Part shown: positions 34,171-43,379 of the stretch, in pieces
Numbering within the stretch: position 1 is the stretch's first letter
How the letters are laid out: every line of letters starts with the position of its first letter
Assembly (NCBI RefSeq): GCF_042139015.1
Contig: NZ_JBHIKY010000005.1
Coordinates: forward strand, 1-64,000
Direction of reading: 5' to 3'
Origin: JBHIKY01 sp042139015
GTDB taxonomy: Bacteria; Bacillota; Bacilli; Bacillales; Marinococcaceae
DNA length: 64,000 bases
The notes under the pieces: model-generated
What the model was told of the DNA's origin: nothing
Database searches by the model: none
The model's input: the letters and a program-made list of their open reading frames with translations, nothing else
Program-made: the position numbers and the translations under genes

Positions 34171-34205
34171 CCGTCACCAGGGTAAGGACTCCCAGTGACG
34201 GTTTT
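34171..34205. terminator. Terminator between glcF and the 34227 gene
   Basis: CCGTCAC / GTGACGG stem with a T-tail on the plus strand (GGTTTTATTT); it can serve the convergent transcripts in part. Confidence 0.65.
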
Positions 34206-34226
34206 ATTTGACTGCATTTTTTTCTC

Positions 34227-34685
34227 TTAACCAGTAGCTGATCCGAGGACCATGGCCGTTACTCCTACAAACCCGAGTACAATCGGCAGATTTTTTAGTG
34301 TATGAGCTGTCATGACGCTCGGGGCTTTACTTAATAAAAAGAAGCATCGGTCAGCCAGGAAAAACATAATTGCTGCCAGTACGGCCATAATCGTTACGTC
34401 AATATTTTTTGTAACGATGTAAACCAACGATGCGGCGGTCACGTGAAATAAAAAAGAATATAAATGAAAATATTTATTTATACGCTTCGCGAGCCAGTCG
34501 GATACGAATGATACGACTGAACCGTAAAAAACAATTGGAGTTAAAGAGAAAAATCCGTAAATCGTATAGCTTTGCAATACCATCCCGACGGAACTGGCAC
34601 CGTTTGTTGTCTGAATAGGAAAAAGCATTCCCATCAGAAATAAAAACATCGTCCACACGGATAGCCCCGTAAGAACCTTATTCAT
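34227..34685 (-). CDS. Small integral membrane protein, unknown
   Basis: 152 residues with about four hydrophobic segments. The first (GLSVWTMFLFLMGMLFPI) may be a signal anchor, and the last (IVLGFVGVTAMVLGSATG) is at the C-terminus. A charged loop DWLAKRINKYFH lies in the middle. No recognised family. The ATG at 34685 has GGAGGCG 8 bases upstream; a longer frame to 34721 lacks a site. Divergent from the flavodoxin-fold gene with 201 bases between. Confidence 0.6.
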   Translation of the reverse strand: MNKVLTGLSVWTMFLFLMGMLFPIQTTNGASSVGMVLQSYTIYGFFSLTPIVFYGSVVSFVSDWLAKRINKYFHLYSFLFHVTAASLVYIVTKNIDVTIMAVLAAIMFFLADRCFFLLSKAPSVMTAHTLKNLPIVLGFVGVTAMVLGSATG

Positions 34686-34798
34686 GATGAATTCGCCTCC
34701 GCTATGAAATTTTGTATGCACATGTTTATGATAATGTCAATATCAATGTACAATAGTATATAACCGCATTTCGATTTATGTAAACAGAAAAAAACCAA

Positions 34799-34812
34799 GG
34801 AAAGCGCTTCCA
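34799..34812 (-). promoter_or_regulatory. Weak cre-like site
   Basis: TGGAAGCGCTTTCC on the minus strand, two mismatches to the cre consensus, about 75 bases before the 34887 gene. Low confidence. Confidence 0.3.
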
Positions 34813-34886
34813 ACAGTATTCTTATTATGATTGTAAACAATTTGTAACGGCCGTAAAAAATTTTCAATATGAAAGGAGTTCTCCAC

Positions 34887-35495
34887 ATGGCCAATCAATT
34901 AATATTATTTATGCACCCGGACGAAGCCAGCTTCAACGGTGCCTTATTAAAAACATATCAGGAGGAATTAGAGGCTTTGGGGGGAGTAGTGAAGCTGAGG
35001 CACGTCTCAGCTTTGGAATTGCGAACGGATCTGACAAAAGAGGAATATGAGGACTCCCAAATAGGACGCTATCCGCCGGCGGTTGTGAAGGAACAAGAAT
35101 GGATAAGCTGGGCTGACACTGTGACGCTGATTTTTCCATTGTGGTGGGGCAGCTTTCCGGCGTCAGGCAAAGCATATCTTGATAGAGTACTGTCGTACAA
35201 GTTTGCTTATGAAATGAAAGGCGAAGAGCCTGTTCCGCTGATAAAGGGTAAAAAGCTTGCGATTATATACACAACCGGCACTCCGGAGGGTGAATTTTTG
35301 AATAATGGCGGGAAACAAAGAACCGAAGAAGTTTGGAGAGAGGATATTTTCGCATTTTGTGGATTTAAATGTCTGCCTTTTTTGCATCTGGGAAACGCTG
35401 TTCAGGCGGAGGGGGAAGAAAGAGAAGCCATGTTTCAAAAAGTGCGGGAGTATGCAGCACAAATAAATGAAACGAAGCCCGGGACTACTCCCTAG
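34887..35495 (+). CDS. Flavodoxin-fold NAD(P)H oxidoreductase (quinone reductase type)
   Basis: 202 residues with the flavodoxin-like alpha/beta fold of NQO/KefG-type enzymes. The phosphate-binding start ILFMHPDEASFNGAL, the FPLWWGSFPASGKAYLDRVLSYKFAY segment and the TTGTPEGEFLNNGG stretch are characteristic of this family. It probably binds FMN or FAD and reduces quinones or electrophiles. The ATG at 34887 has AAAGGAG upstream. The end overlaps by four bases with the convergent DUF4080 gene. Confidence 0.78.
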   Translation: MANQLILFMHPDEASFNGALLKTYQEELEALGGVVKLRHVSALELRTDLTKEEYEDSQIGRYPPAVVKEQEWISWADTVTLIFPLWWGSFPASGKAYLDRVLSYKFAYEMKGEEPVPLIKGKKLAIIYTTGTPEGEFLNNGGKQRTEEVWREDIFAFCGFKCLPFLHLGNAVQAEGEEREAMFQKVREYAAQINETKPGTTP

Positions 35496-37264
35496 GTTCC
35501 GTCATGCGAGATAGACAACGTATTCAACAGCGGCTCCATCGCTAAAAACTGCGCAGTTTTTTTCTTGTTTTTTACATCGTAATGAACGAGCAGTAATTCG
35601 CTTTCTTTCCGGATCTCCCCGCTGGCAAGGTAGCTGCTGAGCGAGAAGGAGAGCTTTTCCGTGACGATATGCTTAAATAAATCCTGTTCTTTTAAATTGA
35701 ACGGAAGCCCGGTGAGCTCTGGTTTTTCTGCGAACAATGAGACAAGCTCCACATGCTTTTCCTTTGAAAGTTTCGGTTTTCCCCAGGCCTTGCGGGGTTT
35801 GTGTTTTTGGTGGAGAAAATAATCGTAGGTCATCAATCCTTCAATAATCTCGATATCCCCTGTGTCCCTGGCCAGAAGAAATTCATGCAGGCGTAAAAAT
35901 AAATCCTCGAGCTGATGGCCGATTCTGCCCCATTGCTGCTGATGCCAATAGTCACCGAAATCCTGAAAAAAATCAAAGGCGCTCGGAAAAACTCGCTCGA
36001 CAAGATACGTAACCGTGTGGTCCATACGATGATCATTCCAATATTTCTCTAGTACATCCTCGACCCGTTTGATGCGGGCGATATCGGCAAAGCTGAGAAC
36101 ATTATTGCTCAGCATTTCATAGGGAGCACGATCCATGTAGACATACTGCTGATCGGCAGCGCGAAGGCGCAGGCCGGTGCCGCGCAGCATTTTTAAAAAG
36201 CCGAGCTGAAGCTCTTCAGGCCGCATTGCGAATACATCATTAAAGGTCTGTTTAAAACGCTCATAATCTTCTTCCGGAAGGCCGGCAATTAAATCAAGGT
36301 GCTGTTCAATTTTTCCGCCTTCCTTGACCATTCTGACGGTGCGCTGCAGCTTCTTAAAGTTCTGCCGTCGTTTCACGAGTTCATTGGTTTCATCATTTGT
36401 CGACTGTACGCCGATTTCAAAACGGAAAATCCCAGGCGGGGCGTTGTCATTCAAAAATTGAAGGACCTCGGGCCGCATGATATCGGCGGTAATTTCGAAT
36501 TGAAATTCACAGCCCTGATGATTGTCGATAAGAAACTGAAAAATCTCAAGCGCATAATCTCGTTTTATATTGAAGGTCCTGTCCACAAATTTTATCATTT
36601 TCGCCCCGCTCTCAATTAAATAGAGAAGATCGCTTTTTACTTGATCGATATCAAAATAACGTACGCCTGTTTCAATGGAAGAAAGGCAGAACTGACAGCT
36701 GAATGGACAGCCCCGGCTGGTTTCAAAGTAAGTAATTCTTTTGGAAAGAGCAGCCCGGTCTTCTTCAAATTGGTACGGAGAAGGAAGCTGCTCGAGCGGC
36801 AGCTTTGGCCGTGGTGCATTAATTACAGTTTTCCCGTCCTTGCGGTAGGCTGTTCCAATTACCATATGATACTTCTCGGAGCCGTTGATTTCATCAAGTA
36901 GCTGCTTAAAGGTTTCCTCACCGTCTCCCATGACGATAAAATCAACATCCGAAAGCCTTTCCATCCAATAGCCGGTATCATAGGAAACTTCCGGCCCTCC
37001 AAGTACAATCTTTAAGTTTGGATTGATTTTTTTCAGCATCGAAACGACCTGAATAGTTTCTTCAATGTTCCATATATAACAGGAAAATCCAATGATGTCC
37101 GGGTTTTTTTCAAATAGGTCGGTGACGATGTTCATCGCCGGATCTTTAATTGTATATTCTGCCATCTCCACGTCATAATACGGTTCGGCAAACGCCTTTA
37201 AGCAGCGGAGCGCGAGGCAGGTATGAATATATTTTGCATTCAGCGTACTAACTATCACATTCAT
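35492..37264 (-). CDS. B12-binding-domain radical SAM protein (DUF4080)
   Basis: 590 residues. An N-terminal cobalamin-binding-like Rossmann domain (about 1-130, containing GFSCYIWNIEETIQVV and VLGGPEVS) is followed by the radical SAM core with CPFSCQFC (CX3CX2C, around 185-192), FETSRGCPFSC and FKFVDRTFNI, then a DUF4080 C-terminal region. The N-domain lacks a visible DxHxxG, so cobalamin is uncertain. Substrate unknown. AAGGAG precedes the ATG. Convergent with the 34887 gene by a 4-base overlap. Confidence 0.82.
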   Translation of the reverse strand: MNVIVSTLNAKYIHTCLALRCLKAFAEPYYDVEMAEYTIKDPAMNIVTDLFEKNPDIIGFSCYIWNIEETIQVVSMLKKINPNLKIVLGGPEVSYDTGYWMERLSDVDFIVMGDGEETFKQLLDEINGSEKYHMVIGTAYRKDGKTVINAPRPKLPLEQLPSPYQFEEDRAALSKRITYFETSRGCPFSCQFCLSSIETGVRYFDIDQVKSDLLYLIESGAKMIKFVDRTFNIKRDYALEIFQFLIDNHQGCEFQFEITADIMRPEVLQFLNDNAPPGIFRFEIGVQSTNDETNELVKRRQNFKKLQRTVRMVKEGGKIEQHLDLIAGLPEEDYERFKQTFNDVFAMRPEELQLGFLKMLRGTGLRLRAADQQYVYMDRAPYEMLSNNVLSFADIARIKRVEDVLEKYWNDHRMDHTVTYLVERVFPSAFDFFQDFGDYWHQQQWGRIGHQLEDLFLRLHEFLLARDTGDIEIIEGLMTYDYFLHQKHKPRKAWGKPKLSKEKHVELVSLFAEKPELTGLPFNLKEQDLFKHIVTEKLSFSLSSYLASGEIRKESELLLVHYDVKNKKKTAQFLAMEPLLNTLSISHDGT

Positions 37265-37348
37265 GAAATAACTCTCCTTAGCAAAGGTACTGTGAATATG
37301 ATACCATATGAAAGTCGCAATATCTCGTTAGTAAAGGATGTAATACTT

Positions 37349-37924
37349 ATGGTTTGGACGCTTGTTCCATGGCTGTTTCATTTATTATTATCAATTTTTA
37401 TTATCGCGACTGTTTTTTGTGCCGGTCTGCTTCTGCATAATTTTTTAAAGAAGAAAGGCAGGGATGGCAGACGCACCGAAACCATGCTCGCTTTCGGGCT
37501 TGCAATTATGATGGCCTGCTTCTATTTTATTGTGACAGAAAACTTTACAGACTCGGCATCCCAGGGAGAAAAAATAGTGACTCAATCCGGGACTGAGGAA
37601 GTGGAAGCTTCACAGGCTGTTGTGATTCCGATAGGAAATTATGTCATTATTGAGCGATTATATGAGTTCGGCTACACGGTGGAAAAAGAGGCAGGTAGTG
37701 GTACCTATCGTTATACTTTTTTACCGGAGAATTGGAATGCCCTCCTGGAGAATTATTCTTCTTACATCAGCGGAGATGGCCTATTTTCAAATAACTCTCG
37801 TTTTCAGTTTGCACGTGCTGCTGAGGAAGAGTGGGTACCGCGGGTGGAAGGCCTTTCTCCTGCAGAAGCGGAAAGTGCTCTGCCTGGTTTGACAGTTACA
37901 ATTGAAGAAATAGATCAGCAATAG
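37349..37924 (+). CDS. Small membrane-anchored protein, unknown
   Basis: 191 residues with two N-terminal membrane helices (WLFHLLLSIFIIATVFCAGLLL and MLAFGLAIMMACFYFIV). A soluble, presumably extracellular C-terminal part of about 125 residues follows, with a YTVEKEAGSGTYRYTFLPENW segment. No family recognised. The ATG at 37349 has AAAGGATG about 8 bases upstream; an open frame extends back to 37223 inside the divergent DUF4080 start and is unlikely to be used. Confidence 0.6.
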   Translation: MVWTLVPWLFHLLLSIFIIATVFCAGLLLHNFLKKKGRDGRRTETMLAFGLAIMMACFYFIVTENFTDSASQGEKIVTQSGTEEVEASQAVVIPIGNYVIIERLYEFGYTVEKEAGSGTYRYTFLPENWNALLENYSSYISGDGLFSNNSRFQFARAAEEEWVPRVEGLSPAEAESALPGLTVTIEEIDQQ

Positions 37925-38186
37925 AAAACGTGATTTCGCTCATTTTTAAATGCTTGGCGGACATCAGGTACGCTATTTGCCTGAATGGCATGCAATTTGG
38001 CTTTGTTATTGGCCGATAGCGCAACCCATGTCCGGCAAATCAATCAAAACAGGCGATTTAGGGCATATAGTAGAACCAGTGTCCGTAGAACTGGCGGTGG
38101 TTGATCGCTGTACATCCGCATTATTACCATAGCTTCTTCTCATGGTTGAGTATTGCATAAACGCTTTACTGCAAAAAAGATTTTTA
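37925..38186. repeat. Dispersed intergenic repeat cluster
   Basis: Segments ttggcggacatcaggtacgc (37957 on), acccatgtccggcaaatc (38025 on) and gtagaaccagtgtccg (38069 on) are variants of the scattered ggaac/gtccg repeat. A 60-codon frame across it (37950-38132) has no ribosome site and is not a gene. Confidence 0.5.
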
Positions 38187-38215
38187 TTTACAAAGGACTG
38201 GGAATTTTATAGTAT
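38187..38215 (+). promoter_or_regulatory. Promoter of the ABC transporter unit
   Basis: TTTACA (38187-38192) with TAGTAT (38210-38215), 17-base spacer, or TATAGT (38208-38213) with 15. Moderate match. Confidence 0.45.
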
Positions 38216-38266
38216 TAAACATATCAGGATGAAAGATTTACAACGTAATTCAAGGGGGAGAAGCAA

Positions 38267-39319
38267 TTGAGTAAAAAGTGGCTTCGTATGGTGCTTACAG
38301 GATTTTTATCTGTAAGCGTTTTAGCTGCCTGCGGCAGTGGGGACAATGAATCAAATGAAGAAGAGGGAGCATCGGGAGGCTCTGATTCGGAAGACTCTGA
38401 ACAAGAAGCCGATTCAGGTGAAACATATACAATTGGTGCATCACAGATAGTAGAGCATCCGTCGCTCGACCAGGCGTACGCAGGCTTTCAGGAAGGTCTT
38501 GCTGATAACGGCTACGTGGAGGGTGAAAATGTTGAATATGATCTGCAGTCAGCTCAGGGAGATCCTAATAACGCATCGACGATCGCACAGAATTTAGTGT
38601 CGGACGGAGTGGATTTAATATTTGCTAATTCAACGCCGAGTGCCCAGTCTGCACTGCAGGCAAGCTCAGAGACACCGATTATTTTCACTTCGGTTACGGA
38701 CGCGGTGGAAGCCGGATTGATGGAGGACATAGAGGAGCCGGGGGAACTGATTACCGGAGTGATGGATCAGCACCCGGATGCGATTAAAATGACGGTGGAT
38801 TTCATTGCTGAATATTTTCCAGAAGCGAATGTTGGTATGATATATAACTCAGGGGAGCAGAATTCTGTCTCTCAGATAAAAGATGTGGAGGAAGCAGCAG
38901 AAGGCACTGATCTTGAAATTTCAACAAGGAGTGTCTCCTCTTCTGCAGAAGTGCAGCAGGCAGCAGAGTCCTTAGCCGGCGAAGCGGATGTCATGTACAT
39001 TATTACAGATAATACCGTAGTATCAGCGTTGGAATCAGTCGTTGGTGCCGCTGAAGATCAGCAGGTTCCATTAATGGTGGCAGAGCCGGATTCGCTGGAG
39101 CGGGGCGGATTTGCAACTTTTGGCATTGATTATCAAACGATTGGCTACCGGGCCGGAGAAATGGCAGCGGAAGTATTGGATGGCAAAAGCACACCGGCAG
39201 ATATTCCAGCCGAATACCCGGAAGATATGAAGCTGATCATAAATGAGGAAGCAGCAGAGGCCCAGGGAGTAGAATGGAACGAAGATTGGGATGAAGATGC
39301 GGAACTGCTTGAGCAGTAA
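38267..39319 (+). CDS. ABC transporter substrate-binding lipoprotein (PF04392 type)
   Basis: 350 residues. The signal peptide has lipobox LAACG (Cys22), then a strongly acidic Ser/Asp/Glu linker, and a periplasmic-binding-protein fold with two Rossmann lobes (VDLIFANSTPSAQSAL and ADVMYIITDNTVVSAL). This is the ABC_sub_bind family. Streptococcal relatives include TrpX for tryptophan, but the ligand here is unknown. The TTG start follows AAGGGGGAG. First gene of a three-gene transporter unit. The acidic linker fits a salt-adapted cell surface. Confidence 0.82.
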   Translation: MSKKWLRMVLTGFLSVSVLAACGSGDNESNEEEGASGGSDSEDSEQEADSGETYTIGASQIVEHPSLDQAYAGFQEGLADNGYVEGENVEYDLQSAQGDPNNASTIAQNLVSDGVDLIFANSTPSAQSALQASSETPIIFTSVTDAVEAGLMEDIEEPGELITGVMDQHPDAIKMTVDFIAEYFPEANVGMIYNSGEQNSVSQIKDVEEAAEGTDLEISTRSVSSSAEVQQAAESLAGEADVMYIITDNTVVSALESVVGAAEDQQVPLMVAEPDSLERGGFATFGIDYQTIGYRAGEMAAEVLDGKSTPADIPAEYPEDMKLIINEEAAEAQGVEWNEDWDEDAELLEQ

Positions 39320-39324
39320 ATGAC

Positions 39325-39381
39325 AAGAGGCTTTCCTCAGGCAGCGCCATGTCGGGCGGCTCTTCCTCGAGGCAGCCTCTT
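39325..39381 (+). terminator. Intercistronic hairpin after the binding-protein gene
   Basis: AAGAGGCT (39325-39332) pairs with AGCCTCTT (39374-39381), with additional pairs between. It probably lowers permease expression relative to the binding protein. Confidence 0.55.
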
Positions 39382-39419
39382 ATTCTTTGAAATAAACTAG
39401 AAAGGGAGGCGTCCGTAGT

Positions 39420-40433
39420 ATGTTTACTTCTATGTTTGGCGCATTTGAGTCCGGGCTTATTTATGCTCTGATGGCACTTGGCGTCTATTTATCCTTTCGA
39501 GTTCTGGACTTTCCCGATCTAACGGTGGATGGCAGCTTTGTTACGGGAGCGGCGATGGCAGCAGTAATGATCATTAACGGCCAGTCTCCTCTGGCTGCAA
39601 CGATTGCCGCAGTGATTGCCGGTTTTCTTGCAGGCTGTGTAACAGGACTGCTTCATACAAAAGGAAAGATAAATCCGCTGTTATCAGGAATTTTAATGAT
39701 GATTGCACTTTATTCAATTAATCTTAGAATTATGGGACAGTCCAATATTCCGCTGCTGAATGAATCAACGCTATTCACTTCAGTACGTGAGTCATGGGAA
39801 GGAATGAACTTAAGCGCATCGTTTAATGGAATGCTTCAGGCTGTCGGTATACAGGCTGGGCCGTCTACGTGGGGGATTCTGTTTTTCGGTTTAATTCTAG
39901 TTTTGATCGTAAAGTTTTTGACAGATTATTTCCTAAAGACAGATGTCGGGCTTGCACTGCGGGCCACAGGAGATAATAAGAAAATGATCCGCAGCTTTTC
40001 TGCCAATACAGACGGCCTGATTATTCTCGGCTTAGGTATCTCCAACGCATTTGTCGCGTTGTCTGGTGCGCTGATTGCTCAGCTGAACGGATTTGCCGAT
40101 GCCGGGATGGGGATCGGAATGATTATTATCGGTCTTGCTTCGGTCATTATCGGGGAGGCATTATTTGGAACGAAGACAATTGCGAGGGTGACACTTGCCG
40201 TCATCGGTGGGGCCATTATTTATAGGATTGTCGTTTCGCTCGCTTTACGGGTAGAATTTTTAGAAACCGGAGATATGAAGCTGATAACAGCAGTCATTGT
40301 AATCGGAGCACTAGTGACTCCAAAGCTGCTCGAATCACGGCGCGAAAAGCGCAGAAGACTTCGAAAACGAAAAGAGATTGAAGACATCACTGACCGCGAA
40401 GAAGAGGGAGGGAAGCAAAATGCTGCAACTTAA
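39420..40433 (+). CDS. ABC transporter permease (BPD_transp_2 type)
   Basis: 337 residues with about eight to ten hydrophobic segments, of the branched-chain amino acid or ribose permease family. An early LSFRVLDFPDLTVDGSFVTGAA and the later GLALRATGDNKKMIRSFSANTDG are typical of the TrpY/PF04392-linked permeases. The C-terminal tail is very basic (RREKRRRLRKRK). AAAGGGAGG lies before the ATG. The stop lies beyond the ATPase start (overlap of 14 bases). Confidence 0.85.
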   Translation: MFTSMFGAFESGLIYALMALGVYLSFRVLDFPDLTVDGSFVTGAAMAAVMIINGQSPLAATIAAVIAGFLAGCVTGLLHTKGKINPLLSGILMMIALYSINLRIMGQSNIPLLNESTLFTSVRESWEGMNLSASFNGMLQAVGIQAGPSTWGILFFGLILVLIVKFLTDYFLKTDVGLALRATGDNKKMIRSFSANTDGLIILGLGISNAFVALSGALIAQLNGFADAGMGIGMIIIGLASVIIGEALFGTKTIARVTLAVIGGAIIYRIVVSLALRVEFLETGDMKLITAVIVIGALVTPKLLESRREKRRRLRKRKEIEDITDREEEGGKQNAAT

Positions 40434-41214
40434 CCACGTCTCTTTAACCTTTAATGAAGGTACGATGGATGAAAAAAAGGCATTGAGGAGTACGAATCTT
40501 CAATTGAAATCGGGAGACTTCTTAACGGTCATCGGTAGTAACGGAGCCGGAAAATCAACGCTTATGAATGTGATCTCGGGATCGTTAATTCCAGACACAG
40601 GCGATATCATTATAGGAGAAAAGCCAGTAACTCATATCCAGGAGTACAAGCGGTCCCGCTTAATCGGCCGTGTCTTTCAAGACCCGATGGCAGGCACAGC
40701 ACCATCGATGACCATTGCGGAAAATCTGGCGATGGCATGGTCCCGCAATAAAAAACGTTCTTTATCCATTGGCGTAACAAAGAAGCGCAAGGATGTATTC
40801 AGAGACCATCTAAAAACCTTGAATCTCGGGCTGGAGGACAGGCTGAGCGCAAAGGTGGGACTGTTATCCGGAGGAGAGCGGCAGGCACTGTCTCTCTTAA
40901 TGGCAACTTTCACCCAGCCGCAGATTCTTTTGTTAGATGAGCACACGGCCGCGCTTGATCCGTCGCGGGCAGAACTAATCACTTCCATCACAAAAGATAT
41001 AGTGGCCAGGTTTGAACTGACTACCTTAATGGTTACTCACAACATGCAGCAGGCGCTTGATTTAGGGAACCGCTTAATAATGATGGATAAGGGCCAGATT
41101 ATTTTAGACGTGAACAGTGAGGATAAGAAAAAATTGAGCGTGGAAAAACTACTTCAGGAATTTCAGCGGATCCGCGGAGAAAAAATGGCGAGCGACAAAG
41201 CAATTCTTGGATAG
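40420..41214 (+). CDS. ABC transporter ATP-binding protein
   Basis: 264 residues, a complete nucleotide-binding domain. Walker A is GSNGAGKST, the signature is LLSGGERQALSL and Walker B is ILLLDEHTAALD, with a switch histidine in LMVTHNMQQAL. It pairs with the 39420 permease and the 38267 binding protein. The ATG at 40420 has GAGGGAGG upstream; an open frame to 40378 lies inside the permease. A hairpin follows at 41224. Confidence 0.87.
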   Translation: MLQLNHVSLTFNEGTMDEKKALRSTNLQLKSGDFLTVIGSNGAGKSTLMNVISGSLIPDTGDIIIGEKPVTHIQEYKRSRLIGRVFQDPMAGTAPSMTIAENLAMAWSRNKKRSLSIGVTKKRKDVFRDHLKTLNLGLEDRLSAKVGLLSGGERQALSLLMATFTQPQILLLDEHTAALDPSRAELITSITKDIVARFELTTLMVTHNMQQALDLGNRLIMMDKGQIILDVNSEDKKKLSVEKLLQEFQRIRGEKMASDKAILG

Positions 41215-41223
41215 CAGCACACG

Positions 41224-41250
41224 AGAGACGCAGGGTATCCGGGCGTCTCT
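41224..41250 (+). terminator. Terminator after the ABC ATPase
   Basis: AGAGACGC / GCGTCTCT stem, 8 bp; short T-tail. Confidence 0.55.
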
Positions 41251-41286
41251 TATGCTGCATATACAAAGAAGAAGGGAGCATCCTCT

Positions 41287-42198
41287 ATGAAACTGACTAC
41301 TATTTCATTAAACAAGGAACATATCATCGCAGCCGTATGCGAGGACGAGCAGGTCTACATCGATCTGCCAAAAGCTCAAAAGACAAAAGGTGGAACTCTG
41401 GAAATACCTTCTTCCATGCTGGAAGCAATTCGCCTTGGAGCTTCATTTTTAGAAGAAGCGGAGCGTACCGTGAACTGGGCACTTGCAGAGCCGCAGGAGA
41501 GTTATGTGTACAGATTTGACGATGAGCTTATCCGCCGCGAGGCTCCGATCCCTGTTCCAGTAAAGAATGTAATGTGCGCCGGAAAAAATTATGCAGAGCA
41601 TGCGATTGAAATGGGAAGTAAAGCAGACATACCGGGGCATCCGATTATATTTACAAAATCACCGACCACGGTTATCGGTCCTGATGATGAAATAGAAGCT
41701 CATCAAAATGTGACCAGTGCACTTGATTATGAAGGAGAAATTGCTGTAATTATTGGCAAAAAGGGAAGAGCAATTGCTAAAGAAGAGGCGCATGATTATA
41801 TTTTTGGGTACACACTCTTAAATGACGTCACAGCGAGAGATCTGCAAAGCAGGCATAAACAGTTTTTTCTCGGCAAAAGCCTGGACAGCTTTTGTCCGAT
41901 GGGGCCGTATATTGTCCCTGCTACGCATATCAATATTGATCACAGTACACTCACCACCAGAGTGAACGGTGAAATACGACAGGAATCCACCGTGGACAAA
42001 ATGATTTTCAGCATTGCTGAGCTGCTGGAAATTATTTCCCGGGGAATGTCTCTGGAGCCGGGAGATATCATTGCTACAGGTACTCCAGCCGGTGTGGGAA
42101 AAGGATTTACACCTCCCAAGTATTTAAAAGGTGGCGATGAGGTTTCTATTGAAGTCGATGGGCTTGGTATGTTAAAAAATAAAGTAAATAGCGGCTGA
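41287..42198 (+). CDS. Fumarylacetoacetate hydrolase-family protein
   Basis: 303 residues. It has the FAH fold with NVMCAGKNYAEHAIEMG (N-terminal), PIIFTKSPTTVIGPDDEI, the metal-binding LDYEGEIAVIIGKKGRAI glutamates, and YTLLNDVTARDLQ. The family splits or hydrates keto-enol acids in aromatic or amino acid breakdown, or decarboxylates oxaloacetate; substrate unknown. AGAAGGGAG precedes the ATG. It follows the ABC unit by 72 bases with a hairpin between. Confidence 0.85.
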   Translation: MKLTTISLNKEHIIAAVCEDEQVYIDLPKAQKTKGGTLEIPSSMLEAIRLGASFLEEAERTVNWALAEPQESYVYRFDDELIRREAPIPVPVKNVMCAGKNYAEHAIEMGSKADIPGHPIIFTKSPTTVIGPDDEIEAHQNVTSALDYEGEIAVIIGKKGRAIAKEEAHDYIFGYTLLNDVTARDLQSRHKQFFLGKSLDSFCPMGPYIVPATHINIDHSTLTTRVNGEIRQESTVDKMIFSIAELLEIISRGMSLEPGDIIATGTPAGVGKGFTPPKYLKGGDEVSIEVDGLGMLKNKVNSG

Positions 42199-42289
42199 TA
42201 TAATCAATTACATTACTTAGAGAAACTAGAGGCTGTGATTTAACCTCTGAAGAGGAAATAAAGCTTCCGAGAAACAAGCGATGTATTTT

Positions 42290-42335
42290 TTATAGATAGG
42301 TACGGACACTGGTTCCGCTATCGGTCAAAAAGAAA
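42290..42335. repeat. Dispersed intergenic repeat copy
   Basis: gtacggacactggttccgct lies in a 290-base gap after the FAH gene; it is another member of the scattered ggaac/gtccg family. Confidence 0.45.
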
Positions 42336-42380
42336 ACCCAATTCCCTTACCCTGTGGTTAAAATCACACTAAAATAAGTT

Positions 42381-42418
42381 ATCCCGTACCACTTTTAGAG
42401 TGATACGGGATTATTTTT
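42381..42418 (+). terminator. Terminator of the FAH gene
   Basis: ATCCCGTA / TACGGGAT base with an inner CAC/GTG pair and an ATTATTTTT tail. Confidence 0.75.
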
Positions 42419-42488
42419 GAGATGACGTCAATTGATTATAACCTTTTGATACAGCCCATTTTCATTTACTGGGTTTTGCCACGGCAGC

Positions 42489-43241
42489 TTATTCTTCCTC
42501 GGCAGGGACTACAAATGGAAGCTCCCAGCGCAGCGGCGATGATTGCTGGCGTTTCGCGATAAGTGTAAAAGTATTGCCTGGGTCGCCCATAAATTCAAGC
42601 TCCGTTTTCAAATAATGCTCTTCTTCACTCAACGTATTTGTAAACATCGGAAAGATTTGGTCGGCGTTCTTTTCCAGGCTCCATTCCACATTTTTTATAG
42701 GAAGTACATCTGTAGCAGTGATCGTCAAGGTATTTTTATCGATGGATATATCCTGAATCGTCATTTCGCTTCGAGTCACTGGTAGGTCTTCAGCTGAGAT
42801 GGATTCAAATCGGACATTTTCTTTCGTGCCGCTGAGCTCCAGTTCAGTAGGCACGGATAAATACTCGCTTTTATCCTCTAGTTTTCCTTCAAAAAATTGG
42901 GAGGCGTGCAGGACGTGAGCGTGTTTCTTATCACGTGTAACTTCCGCTTCTTCTGAAAGAATGTAAGAGCCGCCATTGTCATCTTCTATTTCCTCAGGGA
43001 ATATCATCGTTGTTTCTTCTGAGTTTAACGTTCTGCTTTCATCTTCTGCTGTAATGCTGAAATGAATAGTAAATCCGTCCCCGTTTTCTTTTATATCCTC
43101 AAATGCAATGCTGTAAAGAGAATTTGAAAATACTGTATCTTCCGAATCTGTGAGGGTCTCATTTTGGCCGCTGTCATTAGGGGAGCATCCGAACAATAAA
43201 AGTAAGAAAGCAGCGGCCGCATACACCTTCATGTTATTCAT
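42489..43241 (-). CDS. Secreted lipoprotein, unknown function
   Basis: 250 residues. A signal peptide ends in a lipobox LLFGC (Cys about 18), followed by an acidic Ser/Thr/Asp-rich linker. The remainder is beta-rich, with repeated strand-like stretches (for example FTIHFSITAEDES and LTITATDVLPIKNVEW), suggesting an immunoglobulin-like secreted domain. No family recognised. The ATG at 43241 follows GAGGACGGG. In the 5' leader, TTGTAATACAAC (43255-43266) matches the core of the GntR-type operator; relevance unclear. Confidence 0.6.
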   Translation of the reverse strand: MNNMKVYAAAAFLLLLFGCSPNDSGQNETLTDSEDTVFSNSLYSIAFEDIKENGDGFTIHFSITAEDESRTLNSEETTMIFPEEIEDDNGGSYILSEEAEVTRDKKHAHVLHASQFFEGKLEDKSEYLSVPTELELSGTKENVRFESISAEDLPVTRSEMTIQDISIDKNTLTITATDVLPIKNVEWSLEKNADQIFPMFTNTLSEEEHYLKTELEFMGDPGNTFTLIAKRQQSSPLRWELPFVVPAEEE

Positions 43242-43342
43242 CCCGTCCTCATCTTTGTAATACAACTATTTTACCACGAACAAATTCAAGTATGTGTGAT
43301 ACCAGTATGAGAAAATGACAAACAATATGGGAAAATCAATTC

Positions 43343-43378
43343 AAAAAAAGGAGACGGGCTGCTCCCGCTCCTCCTTTT
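43343..43378 (-). terminator. Terminator of the KamA-family gene
   Basis: AAAAGGAG...CTCCTTTT with an inner CGGG/CCCG stem; on the minus strand the T-run follows the stem. Confidence 0.75.
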
Positions 43379-43379
43379 C

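Noticed and set aside
37950..38132. 60-codon open frame between genes
   Set aside because: No ribosome site, and it lies across dispersed repeats.
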